A stretch of DNA of 64,000 nucleotides, from NCBI GenBank assembly GCA_030123625.1, contig CP126121.1, positions 391,001 through 455,000 of the forward strand. The letters are read 5' to 3'. Shown here piece after piece: positions 44,095 through 52,717 of this stretch; within the stretch, counting starts at the first letter, position 1, and every line of letters starts with the position of its first letter. The notes under the pieces are model-generated. The model did no database searches. It was not told the DNA's origin and saw only the letters and a program-made list of their open reading frames with translations. The translations under genes were made by a program, and so were the position numbers. This stretch comes from Nitrospira sp. Its GTDB lineage: Bacteria; Nitrospirota; Nitrospiria; Nitrospirales; Nitrospiraceae.

Positions 44095-45255
44095 ATGAGT
44101 TCGCTTCGTCCTACGCCGGGGCCCTCGCCACCAGAAGAACCTGTGCATAACAAGCCGGGAATCGACCGGCATCTGTGGGAAATCCGCCCTATTCGCGATC
44201 TGTTCATCTTCGGCGCCTTCGCCGGGTTGCTCTGGTTCCTCTTCGAATTACACAGTGTCTTTTTGCCTGTGTTTATCGCGCTCCTATTTGCCTATCTGGT
44301 CAATCCATTTGTCGATCATTCGCTCACACGCTGGTCGATTCCGCGTCCCGTCACGGTAGGAATTCTTATGTTTATCCTGGCTCTCGCCGGCATCGGTATT
44401 GGGCTGTGGCTCGTGCCACTCTTGGTGGAGCAAGCCCAGTCGCTCATACAGAAGATGCCGGTCTACGTGCGCAATATCTCAGAACGGTATCAGACCCTAT
44501 TCAGCGGCTGGTCGTTGAGTTTGGGAGATCTCCTCGGTCGTCTGACTGACGATCCGCTCGCGACGCTCCAACCTCTTCTCTTGGGGACGGGTCATGCCTT
44601 CGGCCTGCTGGGGCAATTGTTGGGGATTACGGTCAATGCCGCCCTCTATGTAATCCTGATTCCGATCTACTTTTTCTTCTTTGCTTGGCATTTTGAAAGC
44701 ATGAGTCGTACCGTCGTTCCCCTGATACCTATTGCACATCGACCGCATACTCTGCATGTTTTGCGTCGAATGGATACAGCCGTGCGGGGCTTTTTCTTCG
44801 AACGTTTCCTCATCGCGGTGATTACCGGTGTGCTGTATGCGGTAGGCTGGGCATTAACCGACGTCCCCTATTGGTTTCTCCTGGGAGTGGCTACCGGCCT
44901 CGCGTGCCTGGTGCCCTATCTCTCCGCCGTCGGGTGGCCGTTGGCCCTCATACTAAAGTATGCCGACGCCGTGACCGCCGGCCAGTTCGTAGAGACCGGA
45001 TGGATGGCCATTGTATTGTGGCCGAGCGTCTCCTATCTCATAGTGCAATTCATCGAAAGCTGGGTTCTGACTCCGTGGTTGCAACGCCATTCCACGGATA
45101 TGAGTGCAGTGACCATTCTTATCGTGGTCTTCATCGGCGGCGCGGTCGGGGGATTGTTCGGATTGATCTTTGCCATTCCGGTGGCGGCCTGTCTCAAAAT
45201 TCTGGTCGAGGAATTTATCAAGCCGCGATGGCTCCAATGGGTACGAGAGGCCTAG
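44095..45255 (+). CDS. AI-2E/PerM-family membrane transporter
   Basis: The 386-residue protein has about eight hydrophobic segments (from IRDLFIFGAFAGLLWFLFEL near 33 onward), the family features PVFIALLFAYLVNPFVDH near 62-80, and a long central helical loop. The C-terminal half has PYWFLLGVATGLACLVPYLSAVGWPLALIL, then GGAVGGLFGLIFAIPVAACLKILVEEF. Members include YhhQ/PerM/TqsA-like exporters of quorum signals or ions. The start ATG 44095 lacks a good ribosome site. It follows the ASRT gene on the same strand. Confidence 0.92.
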   Translation: MSSLRPTPGPSPPEEPVHNKPGIDRHLWEIRPIRDLFIFGAFAGLLWFLFELHSVFLPVFIALLFAYLVNPFVDHSLTRWSIPRPVTVGILMFILALAGIGIGLWLVPLLVEQAQSLIQKMPVYVRNISERYQTLFSGWSLSLGDLLGRLTDDPLATLQPLLLGTGHAFGLLGQLLGITVNAALYVILIPIYFFFFAWHFESMSRTVVPLIPIAHRPHTLHVLRRMDTAVRGFFFERFLIAVITGVLYAVGWALTDVPYWFLLGVATGLACLVPYLSAVGWPLALILKYADAVTAGQFVETGWMAIVLWPSVSYLIVQFIESWVLTPWLQRHSTDMSAVTILIVVFIGGAVGGLFGLIFAIPVAACLKILVEEFIKPRWLQWVREA

Positions 45256-45429
45256 GAAGAGCCGTCCGGTACCGGGAGCATCATGGGGAATAGGAATGCC
45301 CTTCGCAATGGCCCACATTCAGCGGTGATCTAGGGTATGACCGAGTACAGCCTTCTAAAGAGCCTGCGTACAGTAGGGGCAGGTCAAGATATCGGCGCGA
45401 GCAGCGGTATGGGAAGAAAGGAGCCTGCC

Positions 45430-45882
45430 ATGGCACCAGAGGGAAAGTATCTTTCCTTTTTACTCGTATTTCTGTTGGGAGCTGCGGGATGCGACGCGAC
45501 CAAAGAACTGGTCAAAGCGCCCTTTGAGGCGACAACGGCGCTGTCCAATGGGACGACGCAGGCGACAAGTGAACTTCTCGAACCGCTCAAGGAGTTTACT
45601 TCCAGCACCACTCCCGGTGCAATGTATAACGATCCCCTGAAAGCCAAACATCGATTCCAGGCATTTGTCGCCTACACCTTCGATAACGTCCAGCGAGACA
45701 TCGCCCAAGGGCAAGGGGAATATTTGACGTCGCTCGCAACACTTGCAGGCATCCCTCAAGAACGGCGCCCCCAATTTTTTGCCATGCTGCAAGATCGCTA
45801 TGCCACCATCTATTCCGCAGACACGGCGCCGATCGAATCCTTGCATCGGTTAACAACCGTGGCGTGGCCTGAGAGGAACTGA
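45430..45882 (+). CDS. lipoprotein of unknown function
   Basis: The 150-residue protein starts at ATG 45430, with AAAGGAG eight bases upstream. A short signal with lipobox (LLGAAGC, Cys near 18) precedes a mature part with Thr/Ser-rich helical start (APFEATTALSNGTTQATSELLEPLKEF). A helical, charged C-terminal half follows (AKHRFQAFVAYTFDNVQRDIAQGQGEYL ... IPQERRPQFFAMLQDRYATIY). No family is recognised with confidence. It would sit in the envelope. It belongs to a plus-strand run with DUF6335 and Cys-rich genes. Confidence 0.78.
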   Translation: MAPEGKYLSFLLVFLLGAAGCDATKELVKAPFEATTALSNGTTQATSELLEPLKEFTSSTTPGAMYNDPLKAKHRFQAFVAYTFDNVQRDIAQGQGEYLTSLATLAGIPQERRPQFFAMLQDRYATIYSADTAPIESLHRLTTVAWPERN

Positions 45883-45949
45883 GCGCAAATTTCAACCCAG
45901 TAGTCCCTCACAGCATCTTGTGAGCAGACCGCACAGTGAAGGATAGATT

Positions 45950-46456
45950 ATGTCACAACCGAAACATATAGACGCCGATCGCCTTATCCGTCGGTACTAT
46001 GAAGGAGAAGACGCCGCCCAAGAGGGGGCTTTTCGTGAAGATACCATGGAACCTGTCTCGAGCGTCTCTCCGCCCTCTTCCGATACGACCGCGCCGGACG
46101 CCACGCTGTCCGGCGGCGATATCGATGCGACCTGGAGCGGGACGGACGACGGTGAAGAGGCGGTAGGCGGTTCGACTCCAACCCCGGATCAGGACGTGGT
46201 CGACGAATTGGGAAAGGCGGTCGGCATCACATACGATGACGCCGAGCCTTTACGGTTCGGCGATAAAGTGGCCGATCGCGATGCGCAGCGATGGGAACTG
46301 AACCCCGCTTCTTCAGAGGGATATCAGGAACGATTGCGGGAACTCACCGAGCCCGGCACACCGACACCGACAAGTCCGCCGCGGGCGAAACAACCGGGAC
46401 GAGCCGCCAAAACCAAAAGGTCCGGCGGCAGAAAGGCGCCACGGAAAAAGCACTGA
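45950..46456 (+). CDS. DUF6335-like acidic protein
   Basis: The 168-residue protein has the features of DUF6335: TLSGGDIDATWSGTDDGEEAVGGSTPTPDQDVVDELGKAVGITYDD, then VADRDAQRWELNPASSEGYQER. It is very acidic for 140 residues and ends in a Lys/Arg-rich tail (KQPGRAAKTKRSGGRKAPRKKH) that could bind nucleic acid. No signal peptide or Cys. Function unknown. It lies 67 bp after the lipoprotein gene, in the same run. Confidence 0.85.
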   Translation: MSQPKHIDADRLIRRYYEGEDAAQEGAFREDTMEPVSSVSPPSSDTTAPDATLSGGDIDATWSGTDDGEEAVGGSTPTPDQDVVDELGKAVGITYDDAEPLRFGDKVADRDAQRWELNPASSEGYQERLRELTEPGTPTPTSPPRAKQPGRAAKTKRSGGRKAPRKKH

Positions 46457-46514
46457 TATGTATTTTATAAATGAGTCGATGCCGGACGTTGACCTTCACC
46501 GAAAGGAGCCGATT

Positions 46515-46892
46515 ATGATGAAGACTCTATCGCAACAGCATCAGAATTGCCTGAACGCGTGTTTCTCATGCGCGCAAATCTGCGAAGCCTGCGCGAATGA
46601 TATGATCGGCATGGAACATCACGACCACCATCATAATGACTTGATGACACGTTGTATCAGACTCTGCCGCGATTGCGCCGACATCTGTATCCTTGCGGCA
46701 CAATTCATCAGCCGCTCCTCGCAGCGAGCCGAGTCGCTGTGCCGGCTCTGCGCGGAGATTTGCGACGAGTGTGCCGAGGTGTGCGAGCGCCATGCGCCGC
46801 AACATGCTATGTGCGGTCCATGCGCGGAAGAGTGTCGTCGGTGCGCGGATCTCTGTCGCGAAATGGTCGGGACTGCGGCTCACTCTGCATGA
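46515..46892 (+). CDS. four-helix-bundle Cys-rich (copper-binding) protein
   Basis: The 125-residue protein starts at ATG 46515, with AAAGGAG seven bases upstream. It has regularly spaced Cys pairs (CLNACFSCAQICEACAND, CIRLCRDCADICILA, CRLCAEICDECAEVCERH, CGPCAEECRRCADLC) and a His cluster (HHDHHHN). This is the DUF326/Csp-like four-helix pattern known to hold many Cu(I) ions inside a helical bundle. There is no signal peptide, so it would be a cytosolic copper store. A copper-type RND pump lies 10 kb away on the same strand. Confidence 0.9.
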   Translation: MMKTLSQQHQNCLNACFSCAQICEACANDMIGMEHHDHHHNDLMTRCIRLCRDCADICILAAQFISRSSQRAESLCRLCAEICDECAEVCERHAPQHAMCGPCAEECRRCADLCREMVGTAAHSA

Positions 46893-46937
46893 TTTGTACG
46901 GGAGCCGGAACCGGGGACTTTTCTGAGGGAGAGGCGC

Positions 46938-47165
46938 ATGCGGAGTGTTGTTGTCGTCAATCTGCTGTTTGTGGCCTGCTTAATAACCGCCCCGATGGAG
47001 GCAGCGATCATAGTCGACCTGCAGGAAGCCGGTCCGCCTACCGATCCCAGTCCGGGACCGACCGACCCGACTCCCAAACCGTCCGGGCCGATTCCGCCTC
47101 CTCAGCCTGTTCCAAAGCCCAATCCATCGCACTCGCCGCCTTCACCGGCCCTTGGCTCGGCGTGA
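46938..47165 (+). CDS. small Pro-rich exported protein
   Basis: The 75-residue protein starts at ATG 46938 after GAGGGAGAGG. A signal peptide (MRSVVVVNLLFVACLITAPMEA) is followed by about 50 residues rich in Pro, Thr and Ser (TDPSPGPTDPTPKPSGPIPPPQPVPKPNP). It cannot be a folded domain and may be a cell-wall-like or linker peptide. A real gene is supported by the ribosome site and signal peptide, but function is unknown and it could be spurious. Confidence 0.6.
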   Translation: MRSVVVVNLLFVACLITAPMEAAIIVDLQEAGPPTDPSPGPTDPTPKPSGPIPPPQPVPKPNPSHSPPSPALGSA

Positions 47166-47331
47166 AGAGGTTGAGCAGGCTTCAAATGGCATGAAATGTC
47201 TCCGTACGATGTCGCATCCTGGATGTGCCTACGGCCCTCCATGAGGCCTCATCTTCTCAGGCGTGAGTCGTCTCATCTATGCAGGAACATAATCAGTAGC
47301 TTGAACAGGAACCACTTTAGGGAGTAACACG

Positions 47332-47982
47332 ATGCACACCGAAACGATGCAACGAACGTATGAACCGCGATCCTATGATCTCCACGGCCTTCAGGGCATT
47401 TCGGACCGGACGCTTGCCATGCATTTCAAACTCTACGAAGGATACGTCAAAGAGACGAACAATCTCACGGCGCGCATTCATCAACTCGTGGAGGACGGAA
47501 CAGTCGATCAGGAAGAGATGCCGGTCTACTCGGAGCTCAAACGGCGATACGGGTTCGAATACAACGGTATGGTCTTGCACGAATACTATTTCGACAATCT
47601 CATGACCAATGGATCGGCCGATCCCGGGGCGCATTCCGCGTTCCGACAAGCGGCTGAAAGCAGCTTTGGCACGTATGAAGTCTGGAAAGGCGATTTCATC
47701 GGCGTGGGGAAGATGCGAGGGGTCGGGTGGGCCGTCTGTTACCTCAATCCTTATAACGGCAGACTCACCAATCATTGGATTACGCTGCATGAAACCGGCA
47801 ATGTGGCCGGCTTCGCCCCTGTGCTGGTCATGGATGTGTGGGAACATGCCTTCATCCTCGATTACAAGCCTTCGGAACGCGTCTCCTACATCGAGGCTTT
47901 TTTTTCCAATATCAACTGGAAGGCCGTGGAGCATCGGCTGGAGCGAACGATGATGCCGACCTCCATTCCGTCACTGAAGTGA
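47332..47982 (+). CDS. Fe/Mn-type superoxide dismutase family protein
   Basis: The 216-residue protein starts at ATG 47332 after GGGAG. Metal-ligand positions are visible: His in LAMHFKLYEGYV (about 31), His in VLHEYYFDNL (about 82), and Asp and His in VMDVWEHAF (about 165-170). NWKAVEHRL ends the family pattern. The core is a close match to Fe/Mn SOD, which converts superoxide to oxygen and peroxide in the cytosol or periplasm; no signal peptide is seen. The first ligand stretch is MHF rather than the usual HH, a small variation. It ends the plus run after the Cys-rich gene. Confidence 0.9.
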   Translation: MHTETMQRTYEPRSYDLHGLQGISDRTLAMHFKLYEGYVKETNNLTARIHQLVEDGTVDQEEMPVYSELKRRYGFEYNGMVLHEYYFDNLMTNGSADPGAHSAFRQAAESSFGTYEVWKGDFIGVGKMRGVGWAVCYLNPYNGRLTNHWITLHETGNVAGFAPVLVMDVWEHAFILDYKPSERVSYIEAFFSNINWKAVEHRLERTMMPTSIPSLK

Positions 47983-48004
47983 TATCGATATTCGTGGGTT
48001 ACAA

Positions 48005-48030
48005 GCGGGCTACAATTGCGGGCTACAATT
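48005..48030. repeat. perfect 13-bp tandem duplication
   Basis: GCGGGCTACAATT occurs twice without a gap. The second copy carries the stop codon of the minus-strand nuclease gene; the first lies just outside it. It is probably a recent slippage product. Confidence 0.8.
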
Positions 48031-48682
48031 GGATGACCGCTCTCACAGGCAGATGATCTGAAGCCACACGCGAGAGGGTTGTCTTATGAGTTCGGATGTC
48101 GATGACGCTGCCGGGAGGCCGAATCCAGATACGGTCGAGGGCAAAAATAGGCCGGGGAGAGGGAAATGATCGGAGTGAAGGCGTATGCCCGAAAATCCTC
48201 GTAATCCACCGAAGAGGCCGTCCCCATAAAAACCATTCGTTGATGTCCCCCATGAGAATGCAATGGCGCGTGCCGAACCGTTTGAGGAGTTCGCGCACTT
48301 GCCAGCGTCGCTCCCTGGGTCGTAAACCAAGATGTGTCGCAATGACCTGCAGCCGCTCCTTCCCGCACATCACATCGACATCGATGGCGCCGCGAGGCTC
48401 ATGTCCGCGGAAGCTGAGATCAACCAGCCGGAGTTCTCCCAGCTTGCACGTCGTCAATACGCCGTTGCCGTATGCGCCGTGGCGACGTAAATTCGGTCCG
48501 GCGATCTGGGTCATGCTCAAATGAACGGCCAACCACTGCAAGGTGTCTTCCTCATCCACTTCTTGAAGTGCAATGAGATCTGCCTGCAATTCTTGAAGCA
48601 CCGCAAGGATACGTTCGCGGCTATACCGTCCATCCCATCCGATGCAGCGATGGACATTATATGTGGCCACCGTGAGGCGCAT
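48023..48682 (-). CDS. endonuclease/exonuclease/phosphatase family protein
   Basis: The 219-residue protein has EEP-fold motifs in order: TYNVHRCIGWDGR, LQEVDEED (metal-binding Glu), THLGLRPRERRWQVREL (catalytic His), MGDINEW (Asp and Asn), DRIWI and SDHLPVRAVI (His). The family cleaves phosphodiesters or phosphomonoesters in DNA, RNA or lipids with Mg. No signal peptide. It is convergent with the SOD gene, ending 41 bp away. The start ATG 48682 has no strong ribosome site. Confidence 0.9.
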   Translation of the reverse strand: MRLTVATYNVHRCIGWDGRYSRERILAVLQELQADLIALQEVDEEDTLQWLAVHLSMTQIAGPNLRRHGAYGNGVLTTCKLGELRLVDLSFRGHEPRGAIDVDVMCGKERLQVIATHLGLRPRERRWQVRELLKRFGTRHCILMGDINEWFLWGRPLRWITRIFGHTPSLRSFPSPRPIFALDRIWIRPPGSVIDIRTHKTTLSRVASDHLPVRAVIQL

Positions 48683-49027
48683 GGTTGCGACACCGTCACT
48701 AGAAAATTTACGGTGATCCAGCAGGACTGCAATCGTGATGCCTGTGGCGTCTCGACTAACTCACAGAAGAGGTCGGTACCTTGCCCACTTTGAGCGCATC
48801 CAGGAATTATGCGCGTGAGAGGACAACTTGTCCCCTCTTTATGCATGAAGCGCGAGAGAAAGAAATGCATCAGCGGCCCGCCCTTGAAAAAACCGATGCA
48901 TTGTGGAGATTGATTTCTAAAATTTTTTATTGGGGAAGCAATGCAAAGGAGACGGGTGCGGTCTCATTTTTGCACATCAGGAAAAAGTACTGTCACCGAT
49001 CCACACTTCAACACGAAGGAGCTGATC
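48683..49027. other. intergenic region before the DksA/TraR gene
   Basis: There is no supported gene. The last bases (CGAAGGAGCTG) provide the ribosome site of the DksA/TraR gene. An A+T-rich stretch at 48915-48940 could hold its promoter. Confidence 0.5.
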
Positions 49028-49447
49028 ATGGCTAAGACACTCATTGAATCTACTTTCACATCAACGGACGAGCTTCGGGCCATGCTGCTCGAAAGGCGCT
49101 CAGCGGTTCAACAACAGATCCATGATCTCTTGGCGCAATATCGAGAGCACCACTCGGCGAACCACAATGACTCCGTTCTTGACCTTGAAGATATGTCCCT
49201 ACGTGACAGCACCGGCGAACAACAATTGTCGTTGCTGGAGGCGCGTAACCGCACTCGCATGATGCTCGATACCGCACTCCGCCGACTAGACGATGGAGAA
49301 TACGGATTGTGCGAGGATTGCGGTGCCAAAATAGGCGCGGGGCGTTTAAAGGCCCTCCCTTTCGCAAAACGTTGTTTGTCGTGCCAACATCAGGCCGAAG
49401 TGCTGGAGAAGATTGCGCGGCAAGAGGACCGGCGGGACGACGCGTAG
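49028..49447 (+). CDS. DksA/TraR-family zinc-finger protein
   Basis: The 139-residue protein starts at ATG 49028, preceded by AAGGAG. A coiled-coil N-terminal part (TSTDELRAMLLERRSAVQQQIHDLLAQ ... SLLEARNRTRMMLDTALRRLDDGEYG) leads to a Cys4 zinc finger (CEDCGAKIGAGRLKALPFAKRCLSCQ). The coiled-coil tip should carry the Asp pair of DksA, and the sequence DLEDMSLRDS sits there. DksA-like proteins bind the RNA polymerase secondary channel and change promoter activity, often with ppGpp. A palindromic hairpin follows 60 bp downstream. Confidence 0.92.
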   Translation: MAKTLIESTFTSTDELRAMLLERRSAVQQQIHDLLAQYREHHSANHNDSVLDLEDMSLRDSTGEQQLSLLEARNRTRMMLDTALRRLDDGEYGLCEDCGAKIGAGRLKALPFAKRCLSCQHQAEVLEKIARQEDRRDDA

Positions 49448-49504
49448 CAAGGCACGGTGGTCTGCTCTTCCGCTGATTTCCTCTCTTGAGTCATCGGCAG
49501 CTAT

Positions 49505-49532
49505 GGAGCATGCCGCCCGTTGCGCATGCTCC
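49505..49532 (+). terminator. possible terminator hairpin after the DksA/TraR gene
   Basis: GGAGCATGC-CGCCCGTTGC-GCATGCTCC is a perfect 9-bp stem with a 10-base loop. Only a short T/C run (TTCC) follows, so its terminator role is uncertain. Confidence 0.45.
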
Positions 49533-49692
49533 TTCCGATTGCGTTGGTCTAGTGGCCCAACCGTGGTGTGTCCCTACTCCCTCACATCGGACCTGCACAT
49601 GAATTAATCCATCGATCGACTAGGGGTTCGACCAGTCCTGCCCGTAATTCACTCTATGAGATAATCCTAGCTTTTATAAGTTTTCCCGCTTA

Positions 49693-51261
49693 GTGTATGG
49701 TGCAGCACATCGCACCGGGGGCACTATCACACGAGCGGGATTCCATAGTCGCAGCTTCTGTGCTCTTGCCATCACCACCGTCTTGTCTTGCCTAGGGCTG
49801 TTCGCTGCATGGCCTGCCTGGGGATTGACGGCAGGCGATCTGTACCGTTCCGGCAAAGGAGCGACGGCGCTCGTCATCGGAATCGATGATGAAACACACG
49901 CCCTGTCTTTCGGCAGCGGCGTGTTCGTCTCTCAAGACGGCTTGCTGATTACCAACGCCCATGTCATCCATGAAGCCACACGCATCATGGTCTATGGAGC
50001 GGCCGATGGCCGGACATCGACTCCAGAGATTCTGGCGGTGGATCCCGATCTCGACCTCGCGGCGCTACGCCTCACCTACCCTCATCCCGTTCCGTACTTG
50101 TCGTTGGCCACGGAGCCGGCTGAAGACGGCATGTCTGCGGTGACCATTGGATATCCTCGCTTGCCGGACGTCCTTCAGACGGGATTAACGATCCATCCGA
50201 CTGTGTTCCCCGTGACGGTGAGCGGGGAAGCGATGGGGCAATCCCGCATCGCCCACAGGCCTCTGCCTTTTGTTCACATTACCGGGCTCATGAATGCGGG
50301 AAGCAGCGGTGGTCCCCTCATCGACGCCGCGTCCGGGCATATCGCAGGACTCATGGTGCATACTGTTCCGTATCTGGAGACCGCTAAAAATATGCAGGGC
50401 GAATCGGTCGGACGGGTGATGTTACGAGCAGGTTTGAGTTATTGCATTCCCTCGACGAGGATCCGCGAATGGCTTGACGCCAATCACCTCTCGGCGGACG
50501 AGTCTGATGATCCTCCCGGTCGAACACCGCGCGCCATTGCGAAGCCGACTGCGTTCGATGCACATGTTGCGACGGCTCACTTACTACAATTGATGGCCGA
50601 CGTCATACGGAAAGATCCCGACCTCCTGGATATGGCGATCCGACACTATGAGTCGGCCTTGATGGTGGAATCGAATCGGCCCGATATTTTACATGATCTC
50701 GGCCGGGCATTGGCTTCCAAGGGCCACACCGATGATGCATGGGCGAGATATGAACTGGCTTTGACCCTCATGCCCGATGATTTCAAACTCTTGACCGACG
50801 CCGGCGATCTTCATCGTCATCAGCAACAATTCGACAAGGCGGAGGTGTTCTACCGAAGGGCCTTGCAACAAGACCCCTGCTATTCCCCCGCCCTGCTAAG
50901 TCTGGGGACTATGAAATCCGAACAGGGTGACTCTCGCGAAGCCAGGCGGATGTTTCAAGTCGCGGCCCGTTGTCCATCCCCTTCCTCACTAGCGGCCTAT
51001 CAACTCGGCATTGAGCTCGAACGCCGCGGCGAGTCGACCGGGGCATTGGCCGTATGGGAACAAGCACTAGGGCGGCTTTCACAGCGGGATCCGATTGAAC
51101 AAGACCTACTCACGCGCATACGTCATCGCGCGAGCCAATTGAAGAGCCGTCTCCAGACACCGTCCGCACAAACCGATGATTTCCGTTTAAGTATAGCCGG
51201 AATCGGTAGCGCCAAGGATAGTACGGCGATCAATACCAGCCGGAGCGATCATGTTCAATAG
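49693..51261 (+). CDS. trypsin-like serine protease fused to TPR repeats
   Basis: The 522-residue protein starts at GTG 49693 (no clear ribosome site) and has a hydrophobic signal near 22-45 (SFCALAITTVLSCLGLFAAWPAWG). A HtrA/Do-type protease domain (about 55-260) shows the triad: His in ITNAHV, Asp in DPDLDLAALR, Ser in MNAGSSGGPL. TPR-type repeats occupy about 300-470 (MAIRHYESALMVESNRPDILHDLGRALASKG; AEVFYRRALQQDPCY). Such proteins act in the periplasm in proteolysis or protein complex assembly. Target unknown. It is not preceded by any related gene. Confidence 0.9.
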   Translation: MYGAAHRTGGTITRAGFHSRSFCALAITTVLSCLGLFAAWPAWGLTAGDLYRSGKGATALVIGIDDETHALSFGSGVFVSQDGLLITNAHVIHEATRIMVYGAADGRTSTPEILAVDPDLDLAALRLTYPHPVPYLSLATEPAEDGMSAVTIGYPRLPDVLQTGLTIHPTVFPVTVSGEAMGQSRIAHRPLPFVHITGLMNAGSSGGPLIDAASGHIAGLMVHTVPYLETAKNMQGESVGRVMLRAGLSYCIPSTRIREWLDANHLSADESDDPPGRTPRAIAKPTAFDAHVATAHLLQLMADVIRKDPDLLDMAIRHYESALMVESNRPDILHDLGRALASKGHTDDAWARYELALTLMPDDFKLLTDAGDLHRHQQQFDKAEVFYRRALQQDPCYSPALLSLGTMKSEQGDSREARRMFQVAARCPSPSSLAAYQLGIELERRGESTGALAVWEQALGRLSQRDPIEQDLLTRIRHRASQLKSRLQTPSAQTDDFRLSIAGIGSAKDSTAINTSRSDHVQ

Positions 51262-51327
51262 AAACATGAGGTGAGAACTGCCTGGCATGAGGCTGCAGAG
51301 ATACGCTGCGGCCAGATGAATGTGCCC

Positions 51328-51774
51328 CTATTGGTGCACCACTTTCTTGAGAGGAGGCACCTCAGACTCGACATCCTGGTCCTTCCATGAAGCCCCGCGA
51401 TCGACGCTCAATCGTCCCGATCCGTATATGGCCACATACAACAGTCCACCCATCATTGCGAGATTCTTCATGAAGTGAATAGTCTGATTCTGATCGCCGA
51501 AGTTCGTATGGAATATCAGCGTGGTCGGTATCATGAAGGCGATGAGCGCTGTAGCGCCCCATCTCGACCACACCCCAAGCAACAATGATAATCCGCCGGC
51601 CAGTTCTATAAAAACAGCTCCCGCATAAAGAAATGTCGTCGCGGTCGTGATGCCCATCGCGGCCATATACTGTTGTGTTCCCTGGGGATCGGCAATCTTA
51701 CCGACACCTGACATCACAAAAATCAAACCGATCAATACCCGTCCGATGAGAGTGCCATACGCCTTCTCTGTCAT
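51328..51774 (-). CDS. DoxX-family membrane protein
   Basis: The 148-residue protein starts at ATG 51774, with AAAGGCG about eight bases upstream. It has four hydrophobic segments (LIGRVLIGLIFVMSGVGKI; ATTFLYAGAVFIELAGGLSLLLGV; GATALIAFMIPTTLIF; AMMGGLLYVAIYGSG) and the DoxX signature RVLIGLIFVMSGVGKIADP. These small membrane proteins take part in redox or quinone-linked stress. It is in the minus-strand run that includes the phosphoesterase pair and BON proteins. Confidence 0.9.
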   Translation of the reverse strand: MTEKAYGTLIGRVLIGLIFVMSGVGKIADPQGTQQYMAAMGITTATTFLYAGAVFIELAGGLSLLLGVWSRWGATALIAFMIPTTLIFHTNFGDQNQTIHFMKNLAMMGGLLYVAIYGSGRLSVDRGASWKDQDVESEVPPLKKVVHQ

Positions 51775-51868
51775 CGTCGTCGCCTTTCTCCCGTCTATCG
51801 GAGCACACCGGAGCGCCTCTTTACGCAAAACTTGCGCCTGTCACGATAGTATTCCGGCATCGCGACGT

Positions 51869-52717
51869 TTACGCCGCTGGCTCCGACACCTCCGGATGCC
51901 TATCATGCGGTGCGCCGTCTTGCTCCTCTTGAAACCGCTCAGTCACCAATTTGGTCTCACCGGCCGTGAGCGATCCGCGCGGACAGTGGCGAGCATCTTT
52001 ATACTCTCCACATGCGATGTGATCGAGATATTGTCTCCACGACAGCAGGGTTCCCTGGCACACATCGCGATCCGACGACAGGGTCTGCATTTCCATATCG
52101 AGTCGATGAATGAGTTCGCGCATCAGCCAGTGGGGGATTTGCAAGCGGCGTCCAGGATAGACGAAGCCGAACAACACGAGATGGCTGAACAAGACGCGCC
52201 ACTGACGATCAAATCGCCACAACAACCGTCCCCAATCCAGCTTTTCGGACCGTGCATGCAACAGATGCGCGATGTCCGCCCCGTCGTACCGCTCACGTTC
52301 CATGATAAACGCTTTGGACCAAATCATTTCCTCGGCGGGCACCAATCGGACTCGTTCCCCCATGATCGTCGCAGTCGGCGCTGCGTCGAACCATTTCTGA
52401 TCGACGGCGCAAATCCCGTTACCCGACCCGAAAATGATGTCGATAACATGGCCGCCTTTATGCGCTTTACTGATCCAATGAGGAAACCGGACTTCCGTCT
52501 CATACCCCGCAGCGGCGAGGAATCGCATGAGGCCGTCCACATTCTCCCGCAATGCGAAGACATCGAGATCCTTGGTGCGCCGAACCACGCCCGTATAGCT
52601 CTCCAACGCAAATGCACCGCCTACCAAAAAAGGAACTCCCGATCGCTGGATATCCTGCAATCCGAGACGGTACGGATTCGGCCCGGATTGATTGACCGAC
52701 ATCGCGCGAGGGCTCAT
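51869..52717 (-). CDS. nucleotidyltransferase-fold protein (AbiEii/MNT-like)
   Basis: The 282-residue protein has the nucleotidyltransferase motif VGGAFALESYTGVVRRTKDLDVF (GG...DxD) near 30-52, then IDIIFGSGNG, PAEEMIWSKAFIMERERYDGADIAHLL, the sequence set seen in AbiEii/MNT-type enzymes. The C-terminal 110 residues are unassigned. Its start ATG overlaps the stop codon of the phosphoesterase gene (ATGA overlap at 52714-52717), so the two are translationally coupled. Type IV toxin-antitoxin and antibiotic-resistance relatives exist; the true substrate is unknown. Confidence 0.82.
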   Translation of the reverse strand: MSPRAMSVNQSGPNPYRLGLQDIQRSGVPFLVGGAFALESYTGVVRRTKDLDVFALRENVDGLMRFLAAAGYETEVRFPHWISKAHKGGHVIDIIFGSGNGICAVDQKWFDAAPTATIMGERVRLVPAEEMIWSKAFIMERERYDGADIAHLLHARSEKLDWGRLLWRFDRQWRVLFSHLVLFGFVYPGRRLQIPHWLMRELIHRLDMEMQTLSSDRDVCQGTLLSWRQYLDHIACGEYKDARHCPRGSLTAGETKLVTERFQEEQDGAPHDRHPEVSEPAA

